A stretch of 64,000 nucleotides of DNA from Aquimarina megaterium XH134 (GTDB taxonomy: Bacteria > Bacteroidota > Bacteroidia > Flavobacteriales > Flavobacteriaceae), in the NCBI RefSeq assembly GCF_000520975.1, contig NZ_JACB01000006.1:310001-374000 (forward strand), written 5' to 3'. Below, one piece after another: positions 35,063 through 44,402 of the stretch (position 1 is the stretch's first letter; every line of letters begins with the position of its first letter). The notes below the pieces were generated by a model, which was not told the DNA's origin, made no database searches, and saw nothing but the letters and a program-made list of their open reading frames with translations. A program made the position numbers and the translations under genes.

Positions 35063-36175
35063 TTGAATTTTAGTTATTGGGAGCATAAAACTTGGTTATC
35101 TAATATCGATTTTACTGTTATCGGAAGTGGAATTGTAGGACTTACTTGTGCATTAAGATTACAAAACAATTTTCCGAAAGCTAAAATTCTTATTCTGGAG
35201 CGTGGTATATTACCAAACGGAGCTAGTACCAAGAATGCAGGTTTTGCTTGTTTTGGAAGTCTTTCAGAAATTCTAGACGACTTAAATTCGCATAGCGAAG
35301 AAGAAGTATTACAACTTGTCAAAAAAAGACACAATGGACTTCAGTTATTAAGAAAACACTTAGGAGACCAGACCATCGGCTATTTTCAAAATGGCGGTTA
35401 TGAACTTTTTACCAAAAATGACCAAGCTCTATATGAAGACTGTTTTTCAAAAAGAGAGCAAATAAATACGTTATTAAAACCAATTTTTGAAGATGATGTT
35501 TTTAGTACAAGTTCTAATATTTTCAATTTTGAGAATATCCAGCCTCAATACATCGTTAATCAATTTGAAGGTCAAATCGATACCGGAAAAATGATGGAAG
35601 CATTACTAAAAAAGGTTCGAAATTCTGGTATTAAGATTCTAAATAATTGTACAGTCGAAACTTTTGATGATGACCATACTTCTGTAAAAATAAAAACCAA
35701 TCAGTTTACGTTTTCTACACACAAAGTATTGATCGCTACAAATGGTTTTGCTTCTCAATTAGGAATTCGGGAAGTAAAACCCGCCCGTGCTCAGGTTTTG
35801 ATTACCCAACCCATAGATAATTTACATATTAAAGGAACGTTTCATCTAGATAAAGGATATTATTATTTTAGAAATATTGATAACAGAATCCTATTTGGCG
35901 GAGGCCGAAATTTAGATTTTAAAGCTGAAGAAACTACAGATTTGGCTCAAACTGAATTGGTACAACAAAAATTAGAAGAAATTTTACGGGATGTCATTTT
36001 ACCCGATATTAATTTTGAAATCAATCATCGCTGGAGTGGAATTATGGGAGTAGGAAATCAAAAACAATCTATCGTTAAACAATTATCTCAAAACGTATTT
36101 TGTGGTGTACGACAAGGCGGAATGGGCGTTGCTATAGGAAGTCTGGTAGGTACAGAATTAGCTGATCTTTTATAA
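35063..36175 (+). CDS. FAD-dependent amino-acid oxidase-like oxidoreductase (DAO family)
   Basis: This 370-residue protein starts at a TTG; no ATG precedes the FAD-binding site, and NFSYWEHKTW agrees with the usual N-terminus of its relatives as I remember them. The Rossmann motif FTVIGSGIVGLTCALRL lies at about 17-33, GASTKNAGFACFGS near 53, and MGVAIGSLVGTELADLL at the C-terminus binds FAD. Family members oxidise glycine, sarcosine or D-amino acids. The substrate here is unknown. It is divergent from the beta-helix gene with 150 bp between them. Confidence 0.85.
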   Translation: MNFSYWEHKTWLSNIDFTVIGSGIVGLTCALRLQNNFPKAKILILERGILPNGASTKNAGFACFGSLSEILDDLNSHSEEEVLQLVKKRHNGLQLLRKHLGDQTIGYFQNGGYELFTKNDQALYEDCFSKREQINTLLKPIFEDDVFSTSSNIFNFENIQPQYIVNQFEGQIDTGKMMEALLKKVRNSGIKILNNCTVETFDDDHTSVKIKTNQFTFSTHKVLIATNGFASQLGIREVKPARAQVLITQPIDNLHIKGTFHLDKGYYYFRNIDNRILFGGGRNLDFKAEETTDLAQTELVQQKLEEILRDVILPDINFEINHRWSGIMGVGNQKQSIVKQLSQNVFCGVRQGGMGVAIGSLVGTELADLL

Positions 36176-36283
36176 GTCATTCCTGGTGTTATGAAATGAG
36201 TTTTAACAATTAATGTTGACACCAAACAAGATCTTCAATGGTGAATTCTATCTGACAACTAAAAAAACAACAAAAAAGAACAG

Positions 36284-36961
36284 ATGAAAAAATACCTTCA
36301 TTTTATACTTAAAAGCAGTATCACATTTATCATACTAAGTGTGTTGTGGGTATGTATGTATATATGGGTTAATGTTCCTGTCACCCCGTTAATGGGAATT
36401 CGAAAATTACAATCCAAAAATGAGTATACAATTCGACATCAATGGGTACCGTTATCCAAGATTTCTAACGCTTTACAACTTGCTGTAATTTGTAGCGAAG
36501 ACCAACGATTTATCGATCATCATGGTTTTGATAAAGAAGCTATCGAAAAAGCAATGGCAGCCTATAAATCTGGGAAACGATTGCGAGGTGCAAGTACGAT
36601 TTCTCAACAAACCGCCAAAAATGTTTTTTTATGGCCACATCGCAGCTGGGTACGAAAAGGGTTCGAAACTTATTTTACATTTTTGATAGAGACTTTCTGG
36701 AGTAAAGAACGTATTCTAGAAATTTACCTAAATAGTATAGAAATGGGAGATGGGATCTACGGGGCCGAAGCTGCTGCCCAGTTTTGGTTTAATACCTCTG
36801 CCGCTGCTCTTAATACAGACCAGGCCGCAGCTATCGCAGCAATACTTCCTAATCCCATACGCTTTTTGGCAAATCCGCCTTCGGCATACACCAAAAAAAG
36901 AAAAAAATGGATTATGATACAAATGCGTAATTACGGTACTTTAGTATTTGATAAGAAATAG
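36284..36961 (+). CDS. mtgA: monofunctional peptidoglycan glycosyltransferase
   Basis: This 225-residue protein has one N-terminal TM helix (about 8-30) and a GT51 domain: [16 protein letters not shown] with the catalytic Glu (about 70), [17 protein letters not shown] (about 104), and [22 protein letters not shown] (about 143). There is no penicillin-binding domain, so it only polymerises glycan strands from lipid II. The stop overlaps the region just before the next gene start, suggesting co-expression. Confidence 0.93.
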   Translation: MKKYLHFILKSSITFIILSVLWVCMYIWVNVPVTPLMGIRKLQSKNEYTIRHQWVPLSKISNALQLAVICSEDQRFIDHHGFDKEAIEKAMAAYKSGKRLRGASTISQQTAKNVFLWPHRSWVRKGFETYFTFLIETFWSKERILEIYLNSIEMGDGIYGAEAAAQFWFNTSAAALNTDQAAAIAAILPNPIRFLANPPSAYTKKRKKWIMIQMRNYGTLVFDKK

Positions 36962-36965
36962 AAAT

Positions 36966-37421
36966 ATGAATCCACAGAAGACCAAAGAAGAAATACTAAA
37001 TCAATGCCAAAATTATGTAGATCAAAGACTACAAAGAATTCAAAATACTATTGCTGGTATTCAAGAATCTTTAACTTCTGAAACCAAAAGTACTGCTGGA
37101 GATAAACACGAAACTGGGCGAGCTATGTTACAATTAGAGCGTGAAAAAGCAGGAAAACAATTAGCCGAAGTACAGAAACTGCAGGAAATCTTGGCGAAGA
37201 TTAATATTTCTCCTTCAGAACATATTCACCTTGGTAGTCTGGTGATTACCTCACAAGGTCATTACTTTATTAGTATCTCTGTCGGTAAACTCTCTATAGG
37301 AAATAAATCCTATTTTGCCATAGCTGCTAATTCTCCTATTGGTAAATTACTATTAGGAAAAACTATCGGTGATCGTTTTAGCTTTAATGAAAATGAAATT
37401 GTAATCAAACAAGTTTCTTAA
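36966..37421 (+). CDS. coiled-coil protein with GreA/GreB C-terminal-like domain
   Basis: The ATG at 36966 gives 151 residues; an upstream in-frame start would overlap mtgA. The first 80 residues are a long charged coiled coil (ETGRAMLQLEREKAGKQLAE), and the rest is a small beta domain (LGSLVITSQGHYFISISVG, SPIGKLLLGKTIGDRFSFN) that resembles the C-terminal FKBP-like domain of GreA. Flavobacterial homologues are often mislabelled as 3-oxoacyl-ACP synthase. A role with RNA polymerase is possible but not shown. It follows mtgA by 4 bp. Confidence 0.7.
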   Translation: MNPQKTKEEILNQCQNYVDQRLQRIQNTIAGIQESLTSETKSTAGDKHETGRAMLQLEREKAGKQLAEVQKLQEILAKINISPSEHIHLGSLVITSQGHYFISISVGKLSIGNKSYFAIAANSPIGKLLLGKTIGDRFSFNENEIVIKQVS

Positions 37422-37518
37422 CCTCATTTTAAACATAGTGGCTATTAAATTTTTAAACCTATATAGCATACAAAAATGATTTTAAGTAAATTGCCAGTTC
37501 ATAAATCATCTTTTTACC

Positions 37519-38454
37519 ATGAAGAAATTTTTTGTGCTTACCCTAATAGGGGTATTGCTCTTTTCGTGTAAACCATACGAGAATACCAAAATCAGAAAAA
37601 ACCAAATTACTTACGAAGATTTTAGATCTGATCAAAGATTATATCCTACAGATGATGGTTTACTAAAATATATAGATAAAGGAAAAGGGCCTGCAATTGT
37701 ATTATTACATGGTGTACCCACTTCGGGATGGTTATATCGTAAAATGATCGATCCTTTGGTTGCAAATGGATTTAGAGTAATTGTACCCGATATGTTGGGG
37801 TATGGTTCTAGTGATTCTCCCGAAGGTTTTGAAATCTACAATGCAGAAAATCATGCCAAACGCTTGTTAGAGCTTATGCAAGCATTAGGGATCGATACCT
37901 GGTCTCATGTAATGCATGATGCTGGTGGACTATGGACCTGGGAGCTTATGAAACAAGCGCCCGATAAAATTGAAAAACTTATTGTATTAAATACCATTAT
38001 TTATGACGATGGATTTTACCCTCCTGTACGTATGAAACCAGGAGGTCTTGCCAAGACAGCAATGTGGGGCTATAGAAATGGTGTTACAACCAATACTTTG
38101 CTTAAAAGCCTATTTAACCAGGGATTGAAAGAAAACGTCTTAAATTCTCTTGATGTAGAAGGATACAAAACTCCTTTATTAGAAGGTAAAACACATGCTA
38201 TGTATTATTTCTATAGCCAGACCTGTAATGAATTACCAGACTACTCAGAAGTTTTTGAAAATGTTAATATGCCTGTTACGGTTATATGGGGTATACATGA
38301 CACTATGTTACAATGGCCTCCACAACAAGTGCGTGCGGCTAATGCCCTAAAGGTTAAAAATGAAGACATTCATTTTATAGATGAGAAACATTTTTTGCAG
38401 GAAACAAAAGCAAAAGAAATCACATATAAAATTGTTGAGTTTTTGTATAAATAA
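37519..38454 (+). CDS. alpha/beta hydrolase lipoprotein with Asp nucleophile
   Basis: This 311-residue protein has a lipoprotein signal (TLIGVLLFSC, lipid Cys near 17). The hydrolase core has the oxyanion element LLHGVPTSG (about 71), the nucleophile elbow VMHDAGGLW with Asp (about 134), a later Asp in WGIHDTM and the catalytic His in DEKHFLQE. An Asp nucleophile is typical of haloalkane dehalogenases and epoxide hydrolases, not esterases. A lipid anchor on such an enzyme is unusual; it would act in the periplasm or at the outer membrane. The substrate is unknown. Confidence 0.8.
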   Translation: MKKFFVLTLIGVLLFSCKPYENTKIRKNQITYEDFRSDQRLYPTDDGLLKYIDKGKGPAIVLLHGVPTSGWLYRKMIDPLVANGFRVIVPDMLGYGSSDSPEGFEIYNAENHAKRLLELMQALGIDTWSHVMHDAGGLWTWELMKQAPDKIEKLIVLNTIIYDDGFYPPVRMKPGGLAKTAMWGYRNGVTTNTLLKSLFNQGLKENVLNSLDVEGYKTPLLEGKTHAMYYFYSQTCNELPDYSEVFENVNMPVTVIWGIHDTMLQWPPQQVRAANALKVKNEDIHFIDEKHFLQETKAKEITYKIVEFLYK

Positions 38455-38556
38455 AGAATGGCCTTTTAGATTAAAATTGCCTTTTTAATAAGTAACAAAT
38501 CCTTTATTAACGACATTAACTAAAAACACTTATAATTTCGTAAAAAAATCTAAAAA

Positions 38557-38676
38557 ATGAACACAAAGAAAGAATTAGAAAATTTTGAATTTGCAAAAAT
38601 CGACATGAGTAAAATTTATGGTGGAACAATCTATCTAGAACATGAAAAAGTAAAAGGAAATGTAACCGCTGAATAA
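38557..38676 (+). CDS. small Gly-Gly leader peptide (39 aa), natural-product-precursor-like
   Basis: ATG at 38557, TAA at 38674. The peptide begins MNTKKELENFEFAKIDMSK and continues IYGGT, then a short 16-residue tail (IYLEHEKVKGNVTAE). A short charged helix followed by Leu/Phe/Ile and a Gly-Gly pair is the look of Bacteroidota ribosomal-peptide precursor leaders. No transporter or modifying enzyme is adjacent. It stands alone in 38455-38871 and is followed by its own terminator, which supports it being a real transcription unit. Confidence 0.55.
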   Translation: MNTKKELENFEFAKIDMSKIYGGTIYLEHEKVKGNVTAE

Positions 38677-38710
38677 GGCATTGTATCCAGGCATTTCAAA
38701 ATACAAATAA

Positions 38711-38742
38711 AAAAGGCTACTCTTTATGGAATAGCCTTTTTT
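38711..38742 (+). terminator. terminator after the 39-codon ORF
   Basis: AAAAGGCTA (38711-38719) pairs with TAGCCTTTT (38732-38740), 12-base loop, followed by TT. It lies 34 bp after the small ORF. Confidence 0.8.
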
Positions 38743-38871
38743 GTTATAATTTTAAAGAACATTTATGATGTCATTAAACCATTTATAGTATCCTTTTTGA
38801 GATAGATTAGATGCTTGCTTACTGTCCTCTTATTAAGGATCATGAGTTAAAAAGGTTATATGTTATATTTT

Positions 38872-39225
38872 TCAGTTTAAAGACAAATTCTTTACCCAGT
38901 CTTTTAACTCTACTCTAAAAATAGTACCCTTGATTAGTTCCTGGATTTGATGCACTTCTTCTCTACTTACTGCCAAATCAATCTTATCAGAAGGTGTTCT
39001 TAATAATAGAGATCTACATTGTTGTGAATTTTTACATTGCCTACAGCATTGAGATTCTATAGTGGTAGTACAAGAATTTGAAAAATCCTTCAATTCATTT
39101 AACGTAAGTAAAAATCCAATATCTCTAAATACTAACTGAACTCTAGGCATTGAAATATGCTTTTCTTGTTTCCAAAAGAAAGAAATACCTAATTCGTTAC
39201 TGTATATTTTATCTATAGCGTTCAT
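38872..39225 (-). CDS. hypothetical Cys-rich protein (117 aa)
   Basis: I do not recognise a named family. The protein is soluble, with a CCRQCKNSQQC cluster near residue 60 that looks like a metal site, flanked by a predicted strand-rich N-terminus (MPRVQLVFRDIGFLLTLNEL) and a helical C-terminus (EVHQIQELIKGTIF). It lies 61 bp downstream of recJ on the same strand and could be co-transcribed with it. Confidence 0.65.
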   Translation of the reverse strand: MNAIDKIYSNELGISFFWKQEKHISMPRVQLVFRDIGFLLTLNELKDFSNSCTTTIESQCCRQCKNSQQCRSLLLRTPSDKIDLAVSREEVHQIQELIKGTIFRVELKDWVKNLSLN

Positions 39226-39286
39226 CCTGAATACATATTTGAATCAAAAATAATAACTATTTATAATAAATCTAAATAAAAATAAG

Positions 39287-40972
39287 TTAATTTATATCTT
39301 TCAATTTTAATTGAAGCGATACTTCTCCATTCCATTCGTTTTCATCGATAGTATACGCAGCTTTAAAATATTGCCCTTCGGTTATCAAATTGTATTTAGA
39401 ACCAAGATTAAAGCCAATAGCACCTATAGCAACTCCATTTTTTTGCACTCTACATTTTAAATGTTTCTCATCGGCTCCTACGCATTTTCCGTATCCGGTA
39501 TCATTTAATCCTTCTGTCATAAAAACCGGAGCCATATTTCCTGGACCATATGGAGCGAATTGTTTTAAAATACGATAGAATTTAGGGGTGATTTGATCTA
39601 GTTCTAGAGAGGCATCAATAGATATTTCGGGGATAAGCATTTTTTTATCAATAGTAGCAGATACTATTTCTTCAAACTTTTGCTTAAACGGCAGGTATTG
39701 CTCTTCTTCTAATGTTAACCCTGCAGCATATTTATGGCCTCCAAACTGTTCTATATGCTCTGAGCAAGCTTCTAATGCATTATAGACATCAAACCCTTTT
39801 ACAGATCGTGCAGAAGCTGCTAATTTCGAGCCACTTTTTGTAAAAACCAAAGTCGGGCGATAATACGTCTCTGTTAATCGTGATGCGACAATGCCTATTA
39901 CTCCTTTATGCCAATTTTCTTCATACACCACAGTAGTATATCTATCCTCTTCTTTATTCTGAAGTATCTGTCCCAATGCTTCCTGGGTTATGCTTTTATC
40001 AGCATCTTTTCTATTACTATTATAAAGTTCTATTTCTGCAGCATATTGCAGTGCAATATCAAGATTTTCTTCTGTCAACAAATTAACCGCATGTAATCCA
40101 TGTTTCATTCTTCCGGCTGCATTAATCCTTGGTGCAATGATAAATACCAGATCTGTTATCGTTAAAGTTTCTTTTTTTACTTCAGACAACATTGCTCTAA
40201 ACCCAATTCTGGGATTTGCATTAATAACCTGTAAGCCAAAATATGCCAATACACGATTCTCACCTGTTATTGGTACAATATCTGCACCAATTGCCGTAGC
40301 CACCAGGTCCAAATATGGCAATAAATCCTCTATAGTTTGATTTTGATGAACGGCCAATCCCTGGATCAATTTAAATCCTACTCCACAACCGCATAATTCT
40401 TTATATGGGTACTCACAATCTTTACGTTTTGGATCCAAAACCGCAACTGCATCAGGAATCTTATCTCCCGGTCTATGGTGATCACAAATAATAAAATCGA
40501 TTCCTTTTTCTTTGGCATACGCTATTTTCTCTATAGCTTTAATTCCACAATCTAAAGCAACAATAAGAGAAATATCATTGTCATGAGCATAATCAATTCC
40601 CATATACGATATCCCATATCCTTCATTATATCGATCAGGAATATAGGTAGCAATTTGATGAGATAACGTTTTTAAATAAGAGGAGAGTAACGCCACAGAT
40701 GTGGTACCATCTACATCATAATCTCCGTATACCATTATGTTTTCGCCATCAGTAATTGCCTTTAGGATTCTGGCAGTTGCCTTATCCATATCTTTCATCA
40801 AAAAAGGATCATGTATATCATCTAAAGACGGTCTAAAAAACTTTTTGGCCTGATCAAAAGTTGTTATCCCTCTTTGCACTAATAACGAAGCAATTATTGT
40901 ATCTACATTAAGAGTTTTTGCCAAATTTTCTGTTGCCGAAATATCAGGCTTTGGTTGTAGTGTCCATCTCAT
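39287..40972 (-). CDS. recJ: single-stranded-DNA-specific exonuclease RecJ
   Basis: This 561-residue DHH-family nuclease has the motifs MVYGDYDVDGTTS (about 80), ALDCGIK, ICDHHRPG (about 160), AAGRMKHG and GGHKYAAG (about 410). It degrades single-stranded DNA 5' to 3' in recombination and mismatch repair. It is divergent from the AhpD-like gene; 127 bp separate the two. Confidence 0.96.
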   Translation of the reverse strand: MRWTLQPKPDISATENLAKTLNVDTIIASLLVQRGITTFDQAKKFFRPSLDDIHDPFLMKDMDKATARILKAITDGENIMVYGDYDVDGTTSVALLSSYLKTLSHQIATYIPDRYNEGYGISYMGIDYAHDNDISLIVALDCGIKAIEKIAYAKEKGIDFIICDHHRPGDKIPDAVAVLDPKRKDCEYPYKELCGCGVGFKLIQGLAVHQNQTIEDLLPYLDLVATAIGADIVPITGENRVLAYFGLQVINANPRIGFRAMLSEVKKETLTITDLVFIIAPRINAAGRMKHGLHAVNLLTEENLDIALQYAAEIELYNSNRKDADKSITQEALGQILQNKEEDRYTTVVYEENWHKGVIGIVASRLTETYYRPTLVFTKSGSKLAASARSVKGFDVYNALEACSEHIEQFGGHKYAAGLTLEEEQYLPFKQKFEEIVSATIDKKMLIPEISIDASLELDQITPKFYRILKQFAPYGPGNMAPVFMTEGLNDTGYGKCVGADEKHLKCRVQKNGVAIGAIGFNLGSKYNLITEGQYFKAAYTIDENEWNGEVSLQLKLKDIN

Positions 40973-41099
40973 TCGTGTGGTAAATTCCTATATTAAAAAA
41001 TCCAAAGTACAAAAAACATCCTGACCTCTCTTGATTTGACATTAGTTTTGTATTTTGCTTTGCTAAAAATTATACGTTTAAACTAAAAAAATACATACT

Positions 41100-41690
41100 A
41101 TGGCATTAGTCACTCCATTATCGGCTGATCATGATCCGGAAACCAGAGAATTAGCAGAATTCTTTAATGAAACTTTAGGATTTTGTCCTAATTCTGTACT
41201 TACCATGCAAAGAAGGCCCGCTATTTCTAAAGCATTTATTAATCTTAATAAAGCCGTAATGGCAAATGAAGGTCGAGTAACCTCTGCATTAAAACGTATG
41301 ATTGCCTGGGTAAGTAGTAATGCTACAGGGTGTAGATATTGCCAGGCACATGCTATTCGTGCAGCCGAAAGATATGGTGCAGAACAAGAGCAATTAGATA
41401 ATATATGGGAGTATAAAACACATCCCGCTTTTAGTGATGCAGAACGTGCAGCACTTGATTTTTCTCTTGCTGCATCAGTAGTCCCAAATGCTGTAGACGA
41501 TACTATCAAAGAAGAATTGTATAAATACTGGAATGAAGGAGAAATTGTAGAAATGTTAGGAGTAATTTCTTTATTTGGGTATCTAAATCGCTGGAATGAT
41601 TCTATGGGTACAATGGTAGAGGAAGGAGCTATTGAATCTGGTGAAAAATACCTAGGAAAACACGGTTGGGAGAAAGGAAAGCATATTTAA
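41100..41690 (+). CDS. carboxymuconolactone decarboxylase / AhpD-like protein
   Basis: This 196-residue all-helical protein has the AhpD core CRYCQAHAIRAAERYG (about 80-95), the redox CxxC with the downstream His. DAERAALDFSLAAS follows as in peroxidase-related enzymes. Such proteins reduce peroxides through the CxxC pair. The electron donor is not visible in the neighbourhood. It is transcribed alone and ends with a strong hairpin. Confidence 0.85.
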   Translation: MALVTPLSADHDPETRELAEFFNETLGFCPNSVLTMQRRPAISKAFINLNKAVMANEGRVTSALKRMIAWVSSNATGCRYCQAHAIRAAERYGAEQEQLDNIWEYKTHPAFSDAERAALDFSLAASVVPNAVDDTIKEELYKYWNEGEIVEMLGVISLFGYLNRWNDSMGTMVEEGAIESGEKYLGKHGWEKGKHI

Positions 41691-41734
41691 TATTTTCTAG
41701 AGCTAGAGATTATAATAGAATATTTCGTACTATA

Positions 41735-41773
41735 AAACCTGTCAGGATTTTAAAACCCTGACAGGTTTATTTT
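41735..41773. terminator. hairpin terminator after the AhpD-like gene
   Basis: AAACCTGTCAGG (41735-41746) pairs with CCTGACAGGTTT (41757-41768) and is followed by ATTTTTAC. The same core sequence (ACCTGTCAGG / CCTGACAGGT) recurs in flavobacterial genomes I remember, so it may be a dispersed repeat used as terminator. It also lies at the end of the convergent response-regulator gene. Confidence 0.8.
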
Positions 41774-41789
41774 TACTTTCCAAAATGAT

Positions 41790-42443
41790 CTAAACAGAAA
41801 TGATTTTCTCTTTAACTGCTTTAATAACTAAACCGGCCGTATTCTTCACACCTAATTTACCCATTAAATTTTTGCGATGCCCTTCAATTGTTCTTACGCT
41901 TAGAAAAAGTTGTTCTGCAATTTCTGCAGTTGTAAACTCTTGAGTAATCCCTTCTAACACTTCTAGTTCTCTAGAAGTAAGATGATAATCTTTTCGTATC
42001 GCAGGAGGTTTTGAGGTTTTATGTTTCAACCCTTTTAATAACGCTTCTGATACAAAGGAATTAAAATAAAATCCATTTTCGTATGTAGATCGTATTGCTA
42101 TTTCTAACTCATGCTGGGTAGTATCTTTTAATAGATATCCATTCGCTCCCGCTTCCATCAAATAAGAGATCATTCTTTCTTCTGTATGCATTGTTAGAAT
42201 AATAATTTTTAGATCGGGATACAATTCTTGTAATTTTAGAGTTGTATCTACACCGTTCATATCTCCCATCTCTAAATCCAAAAGGATTACATCCGGAACC
42301 ACATTATTCAACTGTGCTAATAGGTCTTTACCACTCACCGCTTCTAATACCAAAGAAATATTGGTCATTCTTTTTAACAGTGATTTTATACCTTCACGAA
42401 ATAAGTTATGATCATCAATCAGTCCTAGTTTTATAGTCTCCAT
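41790..42443 (-). CDS. NarL/FixJ-type response regulator
   Basis: This 217-residue protein has a receiver domain with LIDDHNLFREG (acid pocket), the phosphorylated Asp in VILLDLEMGD (about 56), a Thr/Lys later (LTMHTEE, LLKDTT), and a LuxR-type helix-turn-helix at the C-terminus (LTSRELEVLEGI, TAEIAEQLFLSVRTIEGHRKNL). It lies 64 bp downstream of a histidine kinase gene on the same strand and is surely its partner. Confidence 0.95.
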   Translation of the reverse strand: METIKLGLIDDHNLFREGIKSLLKRMTNISLVLEAVSGKDLLAQLNNVVPDVILLDLEMGDMNGVDTTLKLQELYPDLKIIILTMHTEERMISYLMEAGANGYLLKDTTQHELEIAIRSTYENGFYFNSFVSEALLKGLKHKTSKPPAIRKDYHLTSRELEVLEGITQEFTTAEIAEQLFLSVRTIEGHRKNLMGKLGVKNTAGLVIKAVKEKIISV

Positions 42444-42507
42444 GATTAATTGTGATTAAAATTGTTAATGCTTCTTTTTATCTAGGGGTTTTTTACTGTT
42501 TTTATGG

Positions 42508-43290
42508 TCAAACTGGTATTACAATTTTCACTTTCATACCAGAGCTCTTTTTAAAAAAATGTATCTTTCCAGAAAGTACCGACAATCTACTTTCTATGTT
42601 TTTGAGTCCTAGCCCTTTTTTATGCAAAAGGTTTTTTTGTTTCAAACCCTTCCCATCATCTTCATAGAGTATAATTAACGAATTTCCTTCATTTTTTAAC
42701 TCAACATATATTGCAGAAGCTTCTGCATGTTTAAGTGTATTCGTAATTAATTCCTGAATAATTCTATACAGGTTAAGTTCTTTTGATTTGGCAATCGTTT
42801 TTATAGTATTATTCTTAAAATGCACTTTAATCTTTCCCGAGTCATTTATAGTTTGCACCAAACTTTGTGTTGCCTCTATCAATCCTAACTTTTCCAGAAC
42901 CACTGGTCTTAGATCTTGAGAAATGCTACGTACACTTTGTATCATATCATCGAAAAAAGAGCTCATTTTTTTCGCAATGCTTTTAAGCTCTTCTGGAGGC
43001 AATTCTGGTGTAATTTGCCCAAAATACAATTTGGTTGTGGTTAACATAGCTCCCACATCATCATGCAGTTCTTTGGCAATCCTACTTCGTTCTTCCTCCT
43101 GACTAATAATCGAGGTTTTTAGTAATTCTTTCTGATAATCTGATTCTATTTTTTGATGTTTCTCTTGTTGTGCCAACAATCTGCGCTGATAAAGAATAAA
43201 AAATATTATTACTGATAATGACAGTAAAAAAATCACCACCATACCAATGATTATAACCTTTAACGCAACAGCTTCTTCGGGTTCACCCAT
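42508..43290 (-). CDS. membrane-bound NarL-partner sensor histidine kinase
   Basis: This 260-residue kinase has one TM helix (about 9-35), a short coiled coil, the HisKA_3 H-box SRIAKELHDDVGAMLTTT (His near 73) and a HATPase domain with RIIQELITNTLKHAEA and YEDDGKG. It has no periplasmic sensing domain, so it likely senses through the TM helix or a partner such as the multi-TM protein encoded upstream. Confidence 0.93.
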   Translation of the reverse strand: MGEPEEAVALKVIIIGMVVIFLLSLSVIIFFILYQRRLLAQQEKHQKIESDYQKELLKTSIISQEEERSRIAKELHDDVGAMLTTTKLYFGQITPELPPEELKSIAKKMSSFFDDMIQSVRSISQDLRPVVLEKLGLIEATQSLVQTINDSGKIKVHFKNNTIKTIAKSKELNLYRIIQELITNTLKHAEASAIYVELKNEGNSLIILYEDDGKGLKQKNLLHKKGLGLKNIESRLSVLSGKIHFFKKSSGMKVKIVIPV

Positions 43291-43530
43291 AAAATAAATA
43301 GTATAAAAAACAGTAAAGAGTTACATCAAATACAATAGTTATACCTCTTGCTTTTTATTAGTAACATGCCATATTCTATAGCTCTTTACTTTTTAATTAA
43401 TTATCTTTTCCAGACTAGTCTATTATCAGTGGGGGTATAAGATTTTGAATGCTCATAAATAAACGGCCCTATTTTAGTCTAATTCTAATAAAAACCAAAC
43501 ATCATGACTTCTGGGTCTACTTTTTTCCAA
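43291..43530. other. upstream region of the histidine kinase gene
   Basis: No gene seen. A 9-bp inverted repeat, AGTAAAGAG at 43312-43320 and CTCTTTACT at 43382-43390, flanks much of the leader. A promoter could not be assigned. Confidence 0.3.
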
Positions 43531-43632
43531 TTAAGTATTGGTTTTTTGTTCTCTATTATCTGGAGGTGCTTCTTCTTGTCTAGCAATAAATGAATTCGAT
43601 GAGGTTAAAAATAATAAACGAATTGTTTTCAT
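43531..43632 (-). CDS. possible small secreted peptide or its remnant (33 aa)
   Basis: An ATG-to-TAA frame of 33 residues starting MKTIRLLFLTSSNSFIA and then QEEAPPDN. It looks like the start of the small secreted proteins with a short signal and a Pro-rich tail that are common in Flavobacteriia, but it stops early, so it may be a frameshifted remnant. It lies on the kinase strand, 240 bp upstream. Support is weak. Confidence 0.25.
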   Translation of the reverse strand: MKTIRLLFLTSSNSFIARQEEAPPDNREQKTNT

Positions 43633-43702
43633 GTTTTCAGGTTTTAAAAGTTTACATAAATATAGCTCAAAAAAACAGTAAAACCAGCACTTCAGGCCAA
43701 AA

Positions 43703-44383
43703 TCATTCGATCAAAAAATCATTATTTTCATTAATCTCTTTTTGGGGTTTTACCCATATAGCCACCGTATAAAAAATAGTTAATACAATATTTATCACAG
43801 CATGTAGTCCCCAAAGAATATGACTAGCTTCAGTAACTCCTTTAAATAAGGTATTATTCATAAAAAACAAGATTAAACTACTGGAAAAATAAATCAAGAA
43901 CCCTGAATTGATCCAAAACATAGGATTCGTTTCCAGGGTACTATATTTTACTTCTTTAAGTAATGCATAAAAATAACTTAGAGACAAAAAGATAATTATC
44001 GCTCCCATAAGTGTTGTTGCATTAGAATTAAAAGTTAATAAATCTTGAAAGAATACAATATTTACAATAGCAAATACAACAAAACCAATACTTAAACTAG
44101 TAAAGAAATATTTTGAAAATGTTTGTGATAACGCTCTCCTATAAATATTAACAATCAATAAAAAATGAATTACCGTAAAAAAATGATATACTGGTAAATT
44201 ATTTATTTTTTTGTACCAAAGTATATTCGATATAGATTCTACTATTAATACTATTATTAATAAGTACAGTAATTTTTTCTGTACAATATTTAGTGATTTA
44301 AATTTATATCCCGATAATATTAAAGGGACAATCACTATAAAAGATGAAATATTACCCAAAATATCAAAAAGCTCTTCACTCAT
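43703..44383 (-). CDS. multi-TM (about 7) inner-membrane protein, unknown
   Basis: This 226-residue protein has about seven hydrophobic helices (starting near 8, 37, 62, 93, 123, 152 and 185), a 7TM-type layout without a signal peptide or recognised domain. The loops are short. It is upstream of, and on the same strand as, the histidine kinase and regulator genes, so it might feed a signal to the short kinase. That is inference from position. Confidence 0.7.
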   Translation of the reverse strand: MSEELFDILGNISSFIVIVPLILSGYKFKSLNIVQKKLLYLLIIVLIVESISNILWYKKINNLPVYHFFTVIHFLLIVNIYRRALSQTFSKYFFTSLSIGFVVFAIVNIVFFQDLLTFNSNATTLMGAIIIFLSLSYFYALLKEVKYSTLETNPMFWINSGFLIYFSSSLILFFMNNTLFKGVTEASHILWGLHAVINIVLTIFYTVAIWVKPQKEINENNDFLIE

Positions 44384-44402
44384 TAGTCTCTAATTAAGTA
44401 AA

